Positions 46,320 through 55,854 of a stretch of 64,000 bases of DNA are shown here, in pieces. The notes beneath the pieces were generated by a model, which ran no database searches, was not told the origin of the DNA, and saw only the letters and a list, made by a program, of their open reading frames with translations. Numbering within the stretch: the first letter of the stretch is position 1; every line of letters starts with the position of its first letter. Both the position numbers and the translations under genes were made by a program. The stretch is from Ekhidna sp964289745 (GTDB taxonomy: Bacteria > Bacteroidota > Bacteroidia > Cytophagales > Cyclobacteriaceae), in NCBI GenBank assembly GCA_964289745.1, contig CAXYMM010000002.1, forward strand, positions 434,001-498,000, read 5' to 3'.

Positions 46320-48857
46320 ATGTCAGACGGAGAAATAGATAATCTTTCAAGTTCAGCAGAGAACATCATCCCTATAAATATTGAAGAAGAAATGAGGGGT
46401 GCATACATTGATTATTCGATGAGCGTGATCATTTCAAGAGCACTCCCTGATGTAAGAGATGGGTTAAAGCCCGTTCATAGAAGAATTCTCTACGGAATGG
46501 ATGAGTTGGGCGTGAATTACAACAAATCTTATAAAAAGTGTGCTCGTATTGTTGGAGACGTTCTAGGTAAATATCACCCCCATGGTGATTCGGCTGTTTA
46601 TGACACCATGGTGCGCATGGCACAAGAATGGTCTATGCGCTATCCTTTAGTCGATGGTCAAGGTAATTTTGGATCTGTAGACGGAGACTCCCCAGCCGCA
46701 ATGCGGTACACAGAAGCGCGTTTGAGGAGAATATCTGAAGAGTTGTTGGCTGATATAAGGAAGAATACTGTTGATTACGCTCCCAACTACGACGACAGTA
46801 CAGAAGAGCCAAGTGTCTTACCATCGAAGATTCCCAACCTGCTGGTAAATGGAGCAAGCGGTATTGCAGTGGGTATGGCTACCAATATGGCACCTCACAA
46901 TCTCTCCGAGGTGGTAGATGGTGTAATTGCTTATATCGAAAATAATGAAATCGCAACTGATGAGCTAGCCCAGCATGTGAAAGCACCAGATTTTCCGACA
47001 GGAGCCACTATCTATGGGTATCAAGGCGTAAGGTCTGCATATGAGACAGGACGTGGCAGGGTAGTATTAAGAGCTAAGGCAGAGTTTGAAACAACTAGCA
47101 CGGGGAGAGAGCAGATTATTGTTACTGAAATACCATATCAGGTAAATAAGGCTAGCATGATTGAAAAAACTGCTGTTTTAATTAACGAAAAAAAGATTGA
47201 GGGAATTTCTGATATTAGAGATGAATCAGATAAATCAGGAACGCGCATTGTCTATGACCTAAAGAAAGACTCCATTCCCAATATTGTACTTAATAACCTT
47301 TATAAGCAAACACAGCTTCAGTCATCCTTTAGTATTAATAATGTAGCACTTGTAAATGGAAGACCTAAAACACTAAACCTCAAAGAGTTAATAAAATATT
47401 TTGTAGATCATAGACATGAGGTAATAGTAAGAAGGACTCAGTATGAATTAGACGAAGCAGAGCGAAGAGCTCATATTTTAGAAGGTTACCTGATTGCCCT
47501 TGATAATCTTGATGAGGTTATTAATCTGATTCGATCTTCTAAAGATCCTGACGAAGCAAAAGAAGGCTTGATGAAAAAATTCAGTTTATCTGAAATTCAA
47601 GCCAAAGCCATTCTCGAAATGAGATTGCAGCGACTCACTGGACTTGAACGAGATAAAATCCAAAAGGAATTCGAAGAGATTAAGCAGCTGATTGAAAAAT
47701 TAAATGAAATTCTTTCAGACGAGAGGTTAAGAATGCAGATCATCAAAGACGAATTGTCCGAGATGAAAGAAAGATATGGTGATGAAAGAAGATCCCTAAT
47801 AGAACATAGTGCGGATGAGTTTACAGCCGAGGATATGATCCCAGATGAAGACATGGTTATTACCATTTCACATCAGGGATATATTAAACGTACACCATTA
47901 GTAGAATACAGAACCCAAGGAAGGGGAGGAGTGGGTAGCCGTGCAGCTACTTCCAAAGACGATGATTTCACAGAACACCTATTCATAGCCTCGGCTCACA
48001 ACTATTTGCTAATCTTTACCGAATTTGGAAAAGTATTCTGGATAAAAGTATGGGAGCTACCAGAAGGTAGTAAAACAGCGAAAGGAAGACCTATTCAAAA
48101 CCTCATTAACATTGAGCAGGAAGACAAGGTAAGATCTGTAATCAACGTTCGAACACTTGAAGACCCCGATTACATCAACAATAATTTCTTGGTAATGTGT
48201 ACTAAAAGAGGTACAATCAAGAAAACTTCGCTTGAAGCCTACAGCCGCCCCAGAAAAAATGGAATCAATGCAATAACCATCAAGGAGGGAGATAAGCTTT
48301 TAAATGTGAACCTGACCGATGGAGATAATCGCCTCATCATAGCGTGTAACACCGGCAGAGCGATCAACTTCCATGAATCCGATGTAAGGTCTATGGGTAG
48401 AATGGCGGCCGGTGTAAGAGGAATGAGCATTACAAATACTGAATACATAGTTGGTATGGTATGTGTAGACTATAAAAGCCCACCAAACCTACTAGTAGTA
48501 TCAGAAAAGGGTTACGGAAAAAGATCGGAGTTAGAAGACTACAGGGTTACAAAAAGAGGTGGCAAAGGGGTAAAGACTCTGAATGTAACAGATAAGACAG
48601 GCGAGCTAGTTGCCATTAAAGGTGTAATTGATGGAGATGAACTTATGATTATCAATAAATCAGGAATTGCGATTAGAATGTCTGTAGATGTACTAAGAGT
48701 AATGGGAAGAGCCACACAAGGAGTCAAACTAATTAAATTAAACGGTGATGATGAAATATCTGGGGTAGAAAAAATATCTTTACTATCAGATGCAGGAGAG
48801 GAGCGTGAAGAGCCAGACAATACAATAGATACAAACGAAGACAATAAACAAGAATAA
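46320..48857 (+). CDS. gyrA: DNA gyrase subunit A
   Basis: The breakage-rejoining subunit of gyrase. The catalytic Tyr is 130 (AMRYTEARL). The quinolone-resistance region reads YHPHGDSAVYDTMVRMAQ with Ser 91 and Asp 95, the sensitive-type residues at the positions of E. coli Ser83 and Asp87. The C-terminal pinwheel carries a GyrA box variant QGRGGVG near residue 540, which marks gyrase over topoisomerase IV. The last 30 residues are acidic. The length of 845 is normal. A TPR gene follows after 14 nt. Confidence 0.97.
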   Translation: MSDGEIDNLSSSAENIIPINIEEEMRGAYIDYSMSVIISRALPDVRDGLKPVHRRILYGMDELGVNYNKSYKKCARIVGDVLGKYHPHGDSAVYDTMVRMAQEWSMRYPLVDGQGNFGSVDGDSPAAMRYTEARLRRISEELLADIRKNTVDYAPNYDDSTEEPSVLPSKIPNLLVNGASGIAVGMATNMAPHNLSEVVDGVIAYIENNEIATDELAQHVKAPDFPTGATIYGYQGVRSAYETGRGRVVLRAKAEFETTSTGREQIIVTEIPYQVNKASMIEKTAVLINEKKIEGISDIRDESDKSGTRIVYDLKKDSIPNIVLNNLYKQTQLQSSFSINNVALVNGRPKTLNLKELIKYFVDHRHEVIVRRTQYELDEAERRAHILEGYLIALDNLDEVINLIRSSKDPDEAKEGLMKKFSLSEIQAKAILEMRLQRLTGLERDKIQKEFEEIKQLIEKLNEILSDERLRMQIIKDELSEMKERYGDERRSLIEHSADEFTAEDMIPDEDMVITISHQGYIKRTPLVEYRTQGRGGVGSRAATSKDDDFTEHLFIASAHNYLLIFTEFGKVFWIKVWELPEGSKTAKGRPIQNLINIEQEDKVRSVINVRTLEDPDYINNNFLVMCTKRGTIKKTSLEAYSRPRKNGINAITIKEGDKLLNVNLTDGDNRLIIACNTGRAINFHESDVRSMGRMAAGVRGMSITNTEYIVGMVCVDYKSPPNLLVVSEKGYGKRSELEDYRVTKRGGKGVKTLNVTDKTGELVAIKGVIDGDELMIINKSGIAIRMSVDVLRVMGRATQGVKLIKLNGDDEISGVEKISLLSDAGEEREEPDNTIDTNEDNKQE

Positions 48858-48871
48858 GAAGATAAAACACA

Positions 48872-50050
48872 ATGAAAACTTTTTTTACTCTATTAACTAC
48901 GCTGGTTGTGGTAGCCACGATAGCGCAAAAAAAACCTAAAATTAACCAAGCCAAATCCTCGCTAGAGAGCGGAGATTATTCTACTGCAAAATCTATTGTA
49001 GACCAAGCAGCGGTTCATGAAAAGACTAAAGAAGACCCGATTACATGGTTTGTAAGAGGTCAGGTATATGTAGCACTAGATACCGCAAATAACGAAGTTG
49101 GTGCCCTTGAGGAAGCAATCAAGGCATTTGAGAAAGCACTTGAGTTAGATCCCGAACAAAAAAAGACAAGTTCTGTCGACTACTCTACCGGCACTATAAC
49201 GACTGTTGATTCAAAAAAACAAGAATACTATGCTTATTACTATAATCAGGCAGTTAAGGCGTACAGTGCTGAAGATTATGAAAACGCAGCAACGAATTTT
49301 GAGGCTGCATTCTACATTGTTCCGATCGATACGAATGCAATCATTAATGCGGCTTATGCAGCTGGCTTAGCAGGAAATAACGAAAGAGCGGCAGCCAACT
49401 ACCTAAAAGCTTATGAAGCTGGATCTACTGAGATGAATATATTTCTACAGCTTTATAATTACCATGTACAGAATGAGAGCTATGAGAAGGCTTTAGATGT
49501 CCTTCAAAAGGGAAAAAAGATTTATCCAGATGATGTCGACTTAATGAAGTATGAGGTGAACTTATACATCCAGATGGAAAAAATTGACGAAGCTCAAAAG
49601 GGGATGGAAGAAGCCATAGCAATAGATTCAAATAATGCCGACTTATACTTTACACTAGGAGTTCTTAAAGACGAGTCTGGAGATAAACCAGGAGCAAAAG
49701 AAGCATACCTAAAGGCAATAGAAGTGGATGAGAACCACTATAATTCAAATTTTAACCTTGGAGTTATCTTCACAACCAAGATCAATAATTTAGTAAAGGA
49801 GCAGGGCGAATTGAACTATTATCCTGGACAATCTAGACCAAATCAAGAAGAAAAGAAGAAATACGATGATTTGGAAGTTAAAATCGACGATGCTTTAAAA
49901 GAGGCATTGCCAGTTTGGGAGCGTTGCTATGCAATTAATAATAGCGATGTCAATGTATTACAAACACTAGCTTACCTTTATAATTCTTTAAAGAAAAAAG
50001 AGCAGTATGAAAAAATTTCTGCTGAAATAGAAGCTGTAAAAGGAAATTAA
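48872..50050 (+). CDS. exported TPR-repeat protein
   Basis: A 392-residue protein with an N-terminal signal (MKTFFTLLTTLVVVATIAQ) and at least seven tetratricopeptide-like repeats (FVRGQVYVALDT, YYNQAVKAYSAEDYENAATNFEAA, NAAYAAGLAGNNERAAANYLKAYEAG, LYFTLGVLKDESGDKPGAKEAYLKAIEV). TPR arrays mediate protein-protein contacts; the partner is unknown. Probably periplasmic or outer-membrane associated. The 14-nt gap after gyrA suggests cotranscription, as often seen in Cytophagales. Confidence 0.9.
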   Translation: MKTFFTLLTTLVVVATIAQKKPKINQAKSSLESGDYSTAKSIVDQAAVHEKTKEDPITWFVRGQVYVALDTANNEVGALEEAIKAFEKALELDPEQKKTSSVDYSTGTITTVDSKKQEYYAYYYNQAVKAYSAEDYENAATNFEAAFYIVPIDTNAIINAAYAAGLAGNNERAAANYLKAYEAGSTEMNIFLQLYNYHVQNESYEKALDVLQKGKKIYPDDVDLMKYEVNLYIQMEKIDEAQKGMEEAIAIDSNNADLYFTLGVLKDESGDKPGAKEAYLKAIEVDENHYNSNFNLGVIFTTKINNLVKEQGELNYYPGQSRPNQEEKKKYDDLEVKIDDALKEALPVWERCYAINNSDVNVLQTLAYLYNSLKKKEQYEKISAEIEAVKGN

Positions 50051-50353
50051 GAAAAAGGATTTTCAATTTCACACTACCGTTTGACTGGATATGATAAAGA
50101 TTTCAATAGTCTTTTGAAGCTGGATTTGGATAAAAAGAATATAATAGGGAGTGAGTCTACTTAATTGGATATCAAACGTAACAAAACGGAAAATCTAGTA
50201 TATCTAAAAGGGGATACTCCTTAAACTTATTTTTGGCGATAATTTCAATAGAGCATTCCAATATATAATTCGACCATTGCTGCATTTTATTCACGCTCGA
50301 ATGAATTCTGTAGATTAGCAACTGCATTTTTAGAGTTTTAATCGCCTTTAATT
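50051..50353. other. 303-nt gap with a possible coding remnant
   Basis: A 33-codon stretch near 50070-50163 (reading HYRLTGYDKDFNSLLKLDLD) has coding-like composition but no start codon. It may be debris of a lost gene. No promoter or hairpin was assigned. Confidence 0.3.
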
Positions 50354-50647
50354 ATGGCTGTAGAAGACCTCGGCGAAACAGGTAAAACGTCACTAACAAG
50401 GGAATTTTACTCTGGTATTTTAGAGAACGATAAGTATTGGCAATCAATCAAATCTACGGCAGGGGTGAAAGAATTGGAGGTTATCTCATCGTATAATAAA
50501 AATTCTTTGATCGAAGACTTGGCATTTTTTTCAAGCAGATCAATTGATAACCAAGGGTACAACTATGATTTTACCTTTAATAAACTTAGACAGCAATTCA
50601 CTACTCATTTGCTTCAGATAGTAAAATCAATTGCGAATAAAATATAA
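50354..50647 (+). CDS. hypothetical small protein
   Basis: A 97-residue ORF from ATG 50354 without recognised domain, signal or transmembrane helix. It is charged and rich in Ser, Asn and Ile (SYNKNSLIEDLAFFSSRSID, FNKLRQQFTTHLLQIVKSIANK). A second small ORF begins 23 nt later in the same direction. It may be a genuine small gene or the first part of a degraded locus; the surroundings contain several more broken short frames. Confidence 0.45.
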   Translation: MAVEDLGETGKTSLTREFYSGILENDKYWQSIKSTAGVKELEVISSYNKNSLIEDLAFFSSRSIDNQGYNYDFTFNKLRQQFTTHLLQIVKSIANKI

Positions 50648-50670
50648 ATAAAAAACCGGCTAAATCAACA

Positions 50671-50805
50671 ATGTCAGTATTGATGAGTTTTGCAGTACCT
50701 GGTTTTGGAGAAATTGCTGAGATTCTTAATACTGTGAAAGAAATTACTAATAACAGTGCAGATGTGAATAGCATTTTTAGGGAATATGAAAGAAAGGCCT
50801 CCTAA
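50671..50805 (+). CDS. hypothetical 44-residue protein
   Basis: ATG 50671 to TAA 50805 encodes a peptide with a hydrophobic, glycine-containing start (MSVLMSFAVPGFGEIAEIL) and a helical charged end (NSIFREYERKAS). Two more short frames follow and overlap it or lie nearby (50786-50857 and 50859-50915). No family recognised; coding status uncertain. Confidence 0.3.
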   Translation: MSVLMSFAVPGFGEIAEILNTVKEITNNSADVNSIFREYERKAS

Positions 50806-51077
50806 GAGCGAACAACAAACTCTTAGTCAAGAATCTATTGACCTCATTAATTTTTAAAATGACAGAAGCAAAAATTATCGTGATCACATTAGGCACAGAT
50901 ATGCATTCAGCATAATTCAGCATAGAAGCCCCAGAATCAGGTCTATCGTAAGCATCAGGAACATGCCCAAAGAGATTCCGTGCATCGCTTTTATTTATTA
51001 AATCTTAATAGCCCAAGGAAGAAAAGCGAGAGTAGTCAAAAAGCCCACTATATAGCCAATCTAATAATGCTTTATGA

Positions 51078-52046
51078 CTATTTATTTTTAATATGTTTAA
51101 TGATCTTTTTCGCATGTATTCTGGAGTTCTCTATGAACCATGCGTTGGTTTTGAGACCACCACAAATAACTCCTGCCAAGTATATCGATTCTACATTTGT
51201 CTCCATGCTTTCTTGGTTGTACCAAGGGGTTTTAAACGCATCATCACCAATTTCAACTCCTAAATCTTCCAAAAACTTGAAATTAGGCTGATAACCCGTC
51301 ATAGCAAGGACAAAATTGTTTTCAATAGTAAAGGCCTCTTTTGGTGTCTTAATATCTATTGAATGAGTATTGATTTTGGTGATATGACTATTAAAGAGGG
51401 CGACAATCGATCCCTCCTTTATTCGGTTGTCGATGTCAGGTCGAACCCAATATTTAACCCTTGGGTTTATTTCTTTCTCTCTTACCACCATCGTCACACT
51501 TTTGGCTCCTTTACGATAAACTTCCAGTGCGACATCCACTGCAGAATTAGACGCACCTACAATGGCTACATGCATATCGAAGTAGGGGTGAGGCTCATCA
51601 TAGTAATGTTTAACTTTAGGTAAATGCTCTCCTGGAACATTCAAAGGATACGGAATATCGTAAAATCCCGTAGCCAATATGATGTTTTTAGTTTGATAAA
51701 TTTGTTTGCTTGAGTTTATGGTAAATCCATCATTCTGCTTCTCTATCTTATGTATTTCCTCATAGAGCCGTGTCTTAAGTTTCCAAGACATAGCCACCCT
51801 TCTATAGTATTCTAGTGCCTCGGACCTAGTGGGTTTAGGGTTATGAGAAATGAATGGTACATCACCAATCTCAAGTCGATCTGAGGTGGAGAAGAAAGCC
51901 ATATTTTGCGGATAGTTATATAAAGAGTTAACTAGGCAACCTTTATCGATTATTACAGAACTGAGATTTGCTCTTTCTGCTTCTATTCCACATGCCAGCC
52001 CTATGGGGCCTGCCCCTACAATTACAATATCCACTATTTTGCTCAT
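51078..52046 (-). CDS. YpdA-family putative bacillithiol disulfide reductase
   Basis: An FAD/NADPH oxidoreductase resembling thioredoxin reductase but without its CxxC, as in YpdA (Bdr), proposed to reduce oxidised bacillithiol. The FAD motif VIVGAGPIGLACGIEA is at residues 8-23, an NADPH motif VAIVGASNSAVDVALE lies near 160-175, and FFSTSDRLEIGDVPF is a family segment. LAGVICGGLKTNAWFIENSR near the end carries the conserved Cys region. 322 residues. The organism probably uses bacillithiol; other bacillithiol genes are not in this window. Confidence 0.9.
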   Translation of the reverse strand: MSKIVDIVIVGAGPIGLACGIEAERANLSSVIIDKGCLVNSLYNYPQNMAFFSTSDRLEIGDVPFISHNPKPTRSEALEYYRRVAMSWKLKTRLYEEIHKIEKQNDGFTINSSKQIYQTKNIILATGFYDIPYPLNVPGEHLPKVKHYYDEPHPYFDMHVAIVGASNSAVDVALEVYRKGAKSVTMVVREKEINPRVKYWVRPDIDNRIKEGSIVALFNSHITKINTHSIDIKTPKEAFTIENNFVLAMTGYQPNFKFLEDLGVEIGDDAFKTPWYNQESMETNVESIYLAGVICGGLKTNAWFIENSRIHAKKIIKHIKNK

Positions 52047-52069
52047 TTGGCGAAATTAGGGTGCAATAG

Positions 52070-52465
52070 CTAAGAATGTTGCTCCTTGAGTAAGAATTCG
52101 TAAGCTCTATAGAGTAAAATAATTTCCAAAATATTTTCAGGTATTATTAAGATAAGCCCCAAGAAAAAAAGAAAAATCAGGAGGAAGCACAACCCGATAA
52201 CGATCTCGAAGATACCAGCAAAAAGTGCTACCCTACCCATACTATCCTGAAGTCTGAAGAGCCCCACTCCGAAAACTAAAGAACCCGCTCCTGTAATAAT
52301 TGATCCCACTACCAGCATTGAGGTGTCCATCACCAAATCTGAAGTCATACTTACTGCGCCTATATCCATTATCACGATAATCAGAAAAGAAGCGATCATA
52401 AGTAATGATCCGATCCTGAGTAAATAATTATCAAAAATTCGAGCTACCTGAAAAAAAACCACCAA
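52070..52465 (-). CDS. membrane part of a split XRE-regulator gene
   Basis: 131 codons as read, but the first residues (MVVFF) come from the T8 tract and overlap the end of the upstream HTH frame. The rest has about four transmembrane helices (LLMIASFLIIVIMDIGAV, MLVVGSIITGAGSLVFGVGLF, VALFAGIFEIVIGLCFLLIFLFFLGLILII). With one T fewer in the tract (52451-52458) the HTH frame would run on into QVARIFDNYLLRIGSL, making one protein of about 276 residues. This is therefore most likely the C-terminal half of that gene, split by an indel or joined by slippage. Confidence 0.7.
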   Translation of the reverse strand: MVVFFQVARIFDNYLLRIGSLLMIASFLIIVIMDIGAVSMTSDLVMDTSMLVVGSIITGAGSLVFGVGLFRLQDSMGRVALFAGIFEIVIGLCFLLIFLFFLGLILIIPENILEIILLYRAYEFLLKEQHS

Positions 52466-52901
52466 GCATGATACAAAGGGAAATCAGTGAAATAACCCTA
52501 ATGGCTATATATGCCAATGTGGAAATTTGAAAATCAAATGGACTTAAAAAGGCCTCTTTCAAGTAAGCATCGTCAGTAGCGTATCTGGTGAATTCTGCAA
52601 AAATCTCAAAAGGAGTCATGAGTAAATAAATCATTCCCGCAATCCATGCTACGTGTATCCATTTCAATTTATTGCTATCGGATATGTGTACTGGACGAAC
52701 TTCATTCTTGAATTCCTCAAAGTCTACTTCAAGTGCAGCCAGAAGAATTTTTATGGTGGAAATTCTGGGTGTTACATCTCCTGATTCGATTCTTTGAATC
52801 GTTCTCACACTGACGTTGCAAATGTCCACCAATTCTTCTTGCGTTAAATTCTTTTTTAGCCTGATTTCTGCAAGCTTTTTTCCTAATTCTGGTTGATTCA
52901 T
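52431..52901 (-). CDS. XRE-family HTH regulator with membrane segments, N-terminal part
   Basis: 156 codons. The N-terminal HTH (LAEIRLKKNLTQEELVDICNVSVRTIQRIESG, residues 10-42) is typical of XRE/Cro DNA-binding domains. It is followed by TPRISTIKILLAALEVDFEEF and two or three transmembrane helices (WIAGMIYLLMTPFEIFAEF, TLAYIAIRVISLISLCIMLGGFF). The frame ends six codons after a T8 tract, where the downstream membrane frame takes over. Membrane-bound XRE proteins of this kind occur in Bacteroidota; ligand and targets are unknown. Confidence 0.75.
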   Translation of the reverse strand: MNQPELGKKLAEIRLKKNLTQEELVDICNVSVRTIQRIESGDVTPRISTIKILLAALEVDFEEFKNEVRPVHISDSNKLKWIHVAWIAGMIYLLMTPFEIFAEFTRYATDDAYLKEAFLSPFDFQISTLAYIAIRVISLISLCIMLGGFFSGSSNF

Positions 52902-53128
52902 CTTTATCTATTTTTAGCAATACTAGACCTGTTTGTTATTTCGAGTCAAGCATATGCTTATAATTATGCCCGACATTTACCCGACATTAATTTTTCAACC
53001 TATTTGTACACGATTTCAGGTTATTTAATAAATCAAATTGGCTATAATAACTAAATTTGGGTTTTGGCTTTGGTGTTATCTAAATCATTTAACACTTCAA
53101 AAATTTTATAATAAAATAATGATTATTC

Positions 53129-53866
53129 ATGAAAATATTAGTATGTATAACACATGTGCCCGATACCACCGCCCGCATCGCATTTACGGACGGTGACACC
53201 AAGTTCGACAAAACAGGCGTCCAATACATCATCGGTCCCTATGATGATTATGCCTTGGCAAGGGCAGTAGAGTTAAAAGAACAAACTGGCGGGAGCATTA
53301 CCGTGCTCAACGTAGGAGAAGTAGAAACAGAACCAACCATCCGTAAAGCACTAGCCATTGGTGCAGATGATGCAATAAGAATCAATTCGTTTCCCGAAGA
53401 TGCGCTATTCGTAGCCAAGCAAATTGCTGCGGTAGCTATGGACAGAGGTTATGACCTCATTATGATGGGACGAGAATCTATTGACTTTAATGGAGGTCAG
53501 GTACACAGCATGGTAGGCGAGCTATTGGGCATCCCATCCTTATCACCTGTGATGACGCTCGACATCGACGGATCAATAGCAAAGATTACTCGAGAAATTG
53601 AAGGGGGTAAAGAATACATGGAACTTCCACTTCCATTTGTCGCAGGCTGTCAGGAGCCAATCGCTGAGTGGAAAATACCCAATATGCGAGGTATTATGAG
53701 TGCAAGAAGTAAACCTTTGGAAGTGAGGGATGCAACAGACGATACATCCAAAACCAAAGTGAGTCAATTCGAACTTCCGCCCGCCAAAGGGGATGTGAAA
53801 TTGATCGATCCAGATAATTTGGATGAACTAGTAAACCTATTGAAAAACGAAGCAAAAGTGATATAA
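53129..53866 (+). CDS. etfB: electron transfer flavoprotein subunit beta
   Basis: Half of the ETF heterodimer that carries electrons from acyl-CoA dehydrogenases to the quinone pool. 245 residues with KILVCITHVPDTTARI, the signature DDYALARAVELKEQ, and AMP-site residues in GADDAIRI and GRESIDFNGGQVHSMVGELLG. It is followed after 2 nt by etfA, the standard pair. It would accept electrons from the gcdH-like enzyme at 23 kb. A TAAATTTG matching the -7 consensus lies at 53052-53059, about 70 nt upstream, without a clear -33 partner. Confidence 0.96.
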   Translation: MKILVCITHVPDTTARIAFTDGDTKFDKTGVQYIIGPYDDYALARAVELKEQTGGSITVLNVGEVETEPTIRKALAIGADDAIRINSFPEDALFVAKQIAAVAMDRGYDLIMMGRESIDFNGGQVHSMVGELLGIPSLSPVMTLDIDGSIAKITREIEGGKEYMELPLPFVAGCQEPIAEWKIPNMRGIMSARSKPLEVRDATDDTSKTKVSQFELPPAKGDVKLIDPDNLDELVNLLKNEAKVI

Positions 53867-53868
53867 TC

Positions 53869-54810
53869 ATGGCAGCATTAGTATTTATAGAAACAGATGA
53901 AGGAAAAGTAAAAAAATCTTCCTTAGAGGCGGTTAGTTACTCAAAAGAAATAGATGGAAACATTACAGCCATCGTATTTGGATCGGTAAGTGATATTGAA
54001 AACATCGGTAAAGCAGGTGCTTCCAAAGTACTTCACGTAACTGATGAGAAGTTAGCTCAGCCGAATATCATGGCCTATTCCACAGCCATTGCAGAGGCCA
54101 TGACCCAAGAAAATGCCAATTTATTGGTATTAGCGAAAAGCTCGTTGGGAGATCCAATATCGGCAAGAGTATCCATTAAATTGGATGCCGCACTAGCATC
54201 AAATGTGACTGAGTTACCGAGTGGTGACTCAGTCAAACAAAGCATTTACACGGGAAAAGCTTTTTCCAATACGGATTTAGAAGGCACAAAGAGGATTATA
54301 TCAATCAAGAAGAATGCAGTGCCTGTAAAAGAAGACGGATCAATACCTGAGATAATTGAGTTTTCCCCCACAATAAGCGACGGTAACTTTACAGTGAAAA
54401 CAATAAAAGTGGAGAAGCAAGAAGGAGATATTCTCTTACCTGAGGCAGATCTGGTGGTTTCTGGAGGTAGAGGTCTAAAAGGTTCTGAAAACTGGGGCAT
54501 GATCGAAGACCTAGCAAAGACTTTAGGTGCTGCAACAGGTTGTAGCAAACCAGTATCGGATATGGATTGGAGGCCTCACCACGAGCACGTAGGGCAGACA
54601 GGAATTAAAGTAAGCCCCTCTTTGTATGTTGCTGTTGGAATTTCTGGAGCTATTCAACATTTAGCAGGGGTTAATTCTTCAAAGTATATCTTAGTAATCA
54701 ATAAAGACCCTGAAGCACCGTTTTTCAAGGTAGCAGATTATGGTATTGTTGGTGATGCTTTTGAGGTTATTCCAAAGTTAACCGAAGCAATAAAGAAGGC
54801 CCAGGCTTAA
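53869..54810 (+). CDS. etfA: electron transfer flavoprotein subunit alpha
   Basis: The FAD-binding half of ETF. 313 residues. The C-terminal FAD domain is clear: VVSGGRGLKGSENWGMIEDL, AATGCSKPVSDMDWRPHHEHVGQTG, and VAVGISGAIQHLAGVNSSKYILVINKDPEAPFF. It starts 2 nt after etfB and its stop overlaps the nuclease gene start (TAATG type), so three genes are coupled. Confidence 0.96.
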   Translation: MAALVFIETDEGKVKKSSLEAVSYSKEIDGNITAIVFGSVSDIENIGKAGASKVLHVTDEKLAQPNIMAYSTAIAEAMTQENANLLVLAKSSLGDPISARVSIKLDAALASNVTELPSGDSVKQSIYTGKAFSNTDLEGTKRIISIKKNAVPVKEDGSIPEIIEFSPTISDGNFTVKTIKVEKQEGDILLPEADLVVSGGRGLKGSENWGMIEDLAKTLGAATGCSKPVSDMDWRPHHEHVGQTGIKVSPSLYVAVGISGAIQHLAGVNSSKYILVINKDPEAPFFKVADYGIVGDAFEVIPKLTEAIKKAQA

Positions 54811-55391
54811 TGTCCGCAGATAAAATAAAATTAGAAATTTTGGGACTGTCTTCTAGTCAGTCTCAATCTGGCTCTTTCGCCCTCGTATTAGGCGAATCCA
54901 ATGGAAACAGGAGACTTCCCATCATTATTGGCATGTTTGAGGCACAAGCTATCGCTATAGAAATTGAGAAAATCGTTCCCAATCGACCAATGACACACGA
55001 TCTTTTTAAAGCTTTCGCCCATAATTTTGAAATTTTAGTAAAAGAAGTGTATATATCTGATTTAAAAGAAGGTGTATTTTTTGCACATATCATTTGTGAG
55101 CAAAATGGTAAGACTTTTGAGATAGACTCTAGACCATCCGATGCAATTGCAATAGGTCTGCGATTTAATGTTGATTTCTATACCAATGAAAACATCATGA
55201 CTGAGGCTGGAATCGTCTTAACAGATGAACATGAAGAGGAAATCGCACATGCCGAAATAGAAAAATCAGGGAAGACTAACCTCAATGATATGAGTGTGGC
55301 GGAACTAGAAAAGCTTCTTTCGGAAGCCTTGGAGAAAGAAGACTACGAAAAGGCTGCACAAATCAGAGATGTTCTCAATAAACGAAACTAA
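54810..55391 (+). CDS. bifunctional nuclease (DUF151) with UvrB/UvrC motif
   Basis: 193 residues: an N-terminal bifunctional nuclease domain (LEILGLSSSQSQSGSFALVLGE, RRLPIIIGMFEAQAIAIEIE, the signature SRPSDAIAIGLRF) followed by a C-terminal UVR motif (LEKLLSEALEKEDYEKAAQIRDVL) that in UvrB and UvrC mediates contact. Members have reported DNase/RNase activity; the physiological role is unsettled. Fusion of these two parts is common in Bacteroidota. Overlaps etfA by 1 nt. Confidence 0.92.
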   Translation: MSADKIKLEILGLSSSQSQSGSFALVLGESNGNRRLPIIIGMFEAQAIAIEIEKIVPNRPMTHDLFKAFAHNFEILVKEVYISDLKEGVFFAHIICEQNGKTFEIDSRPSDAIAIGLRFNVDFYTNENIMTEAGIVLTDEHEEEIAHAEIEKSGKTNLNDMSVAELEKLLSEALEKEDYEKAAQIRDVLNKRN

Positions 55392-55854
55392 CGGGCTATC
55401 TCCGTACCACGCTCTTGTTAGTTGTTAGTCGCATTGGCATTTATCGCCTGAGTTCTTTCGAAAAATAAAAAAGGTTGAATTTAAGCTGGTAGGTATCAGA
55501 TACTGGTTTTATTGAATTTTAAATTTTGATCTTCTTTGAGGGAGGTTTCTTTATAGAGGTCTAACAAAAAATAGCGATTCTATAATGGATGTTAGTTATA
55601 ATCTTTCCTTTCTCTTCTTGTTCCAGACACTCCTTGCTGTTACCTTTTTTGATGCCGTGACGACAGGACTCTATTGTCTGAGGGTTTTACAAAAAATCGT
55701 TTTATTTATAGGTTTAATGGGTTCATGGAATAAAAGCATGAGGCTATCAGTTGCTGGAAATATATTTTTAGTTCAAAGAAAAGCCCCTCTTTTGGTTAGG
55801 TCTTTCATCAAGAAGATGACAACCTCGTAGCTAAACTGTTTAATGACAGGCTGA
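55392..55854. other. 463-nt stretch of degraded coding sequence
   Basis: An 81-codon plus-strand frame (55585-55830, hydrophobic start SYNLSFLFLFQTLLAVTF) and a frame at about 55803-55863 (HQEDDNLVAKLFNDRLNG) both have coding character but neither makes a credible gene. They lead into the broken gene at 55855 and may be its upstream parts in other frames. Confidence 0.35.
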
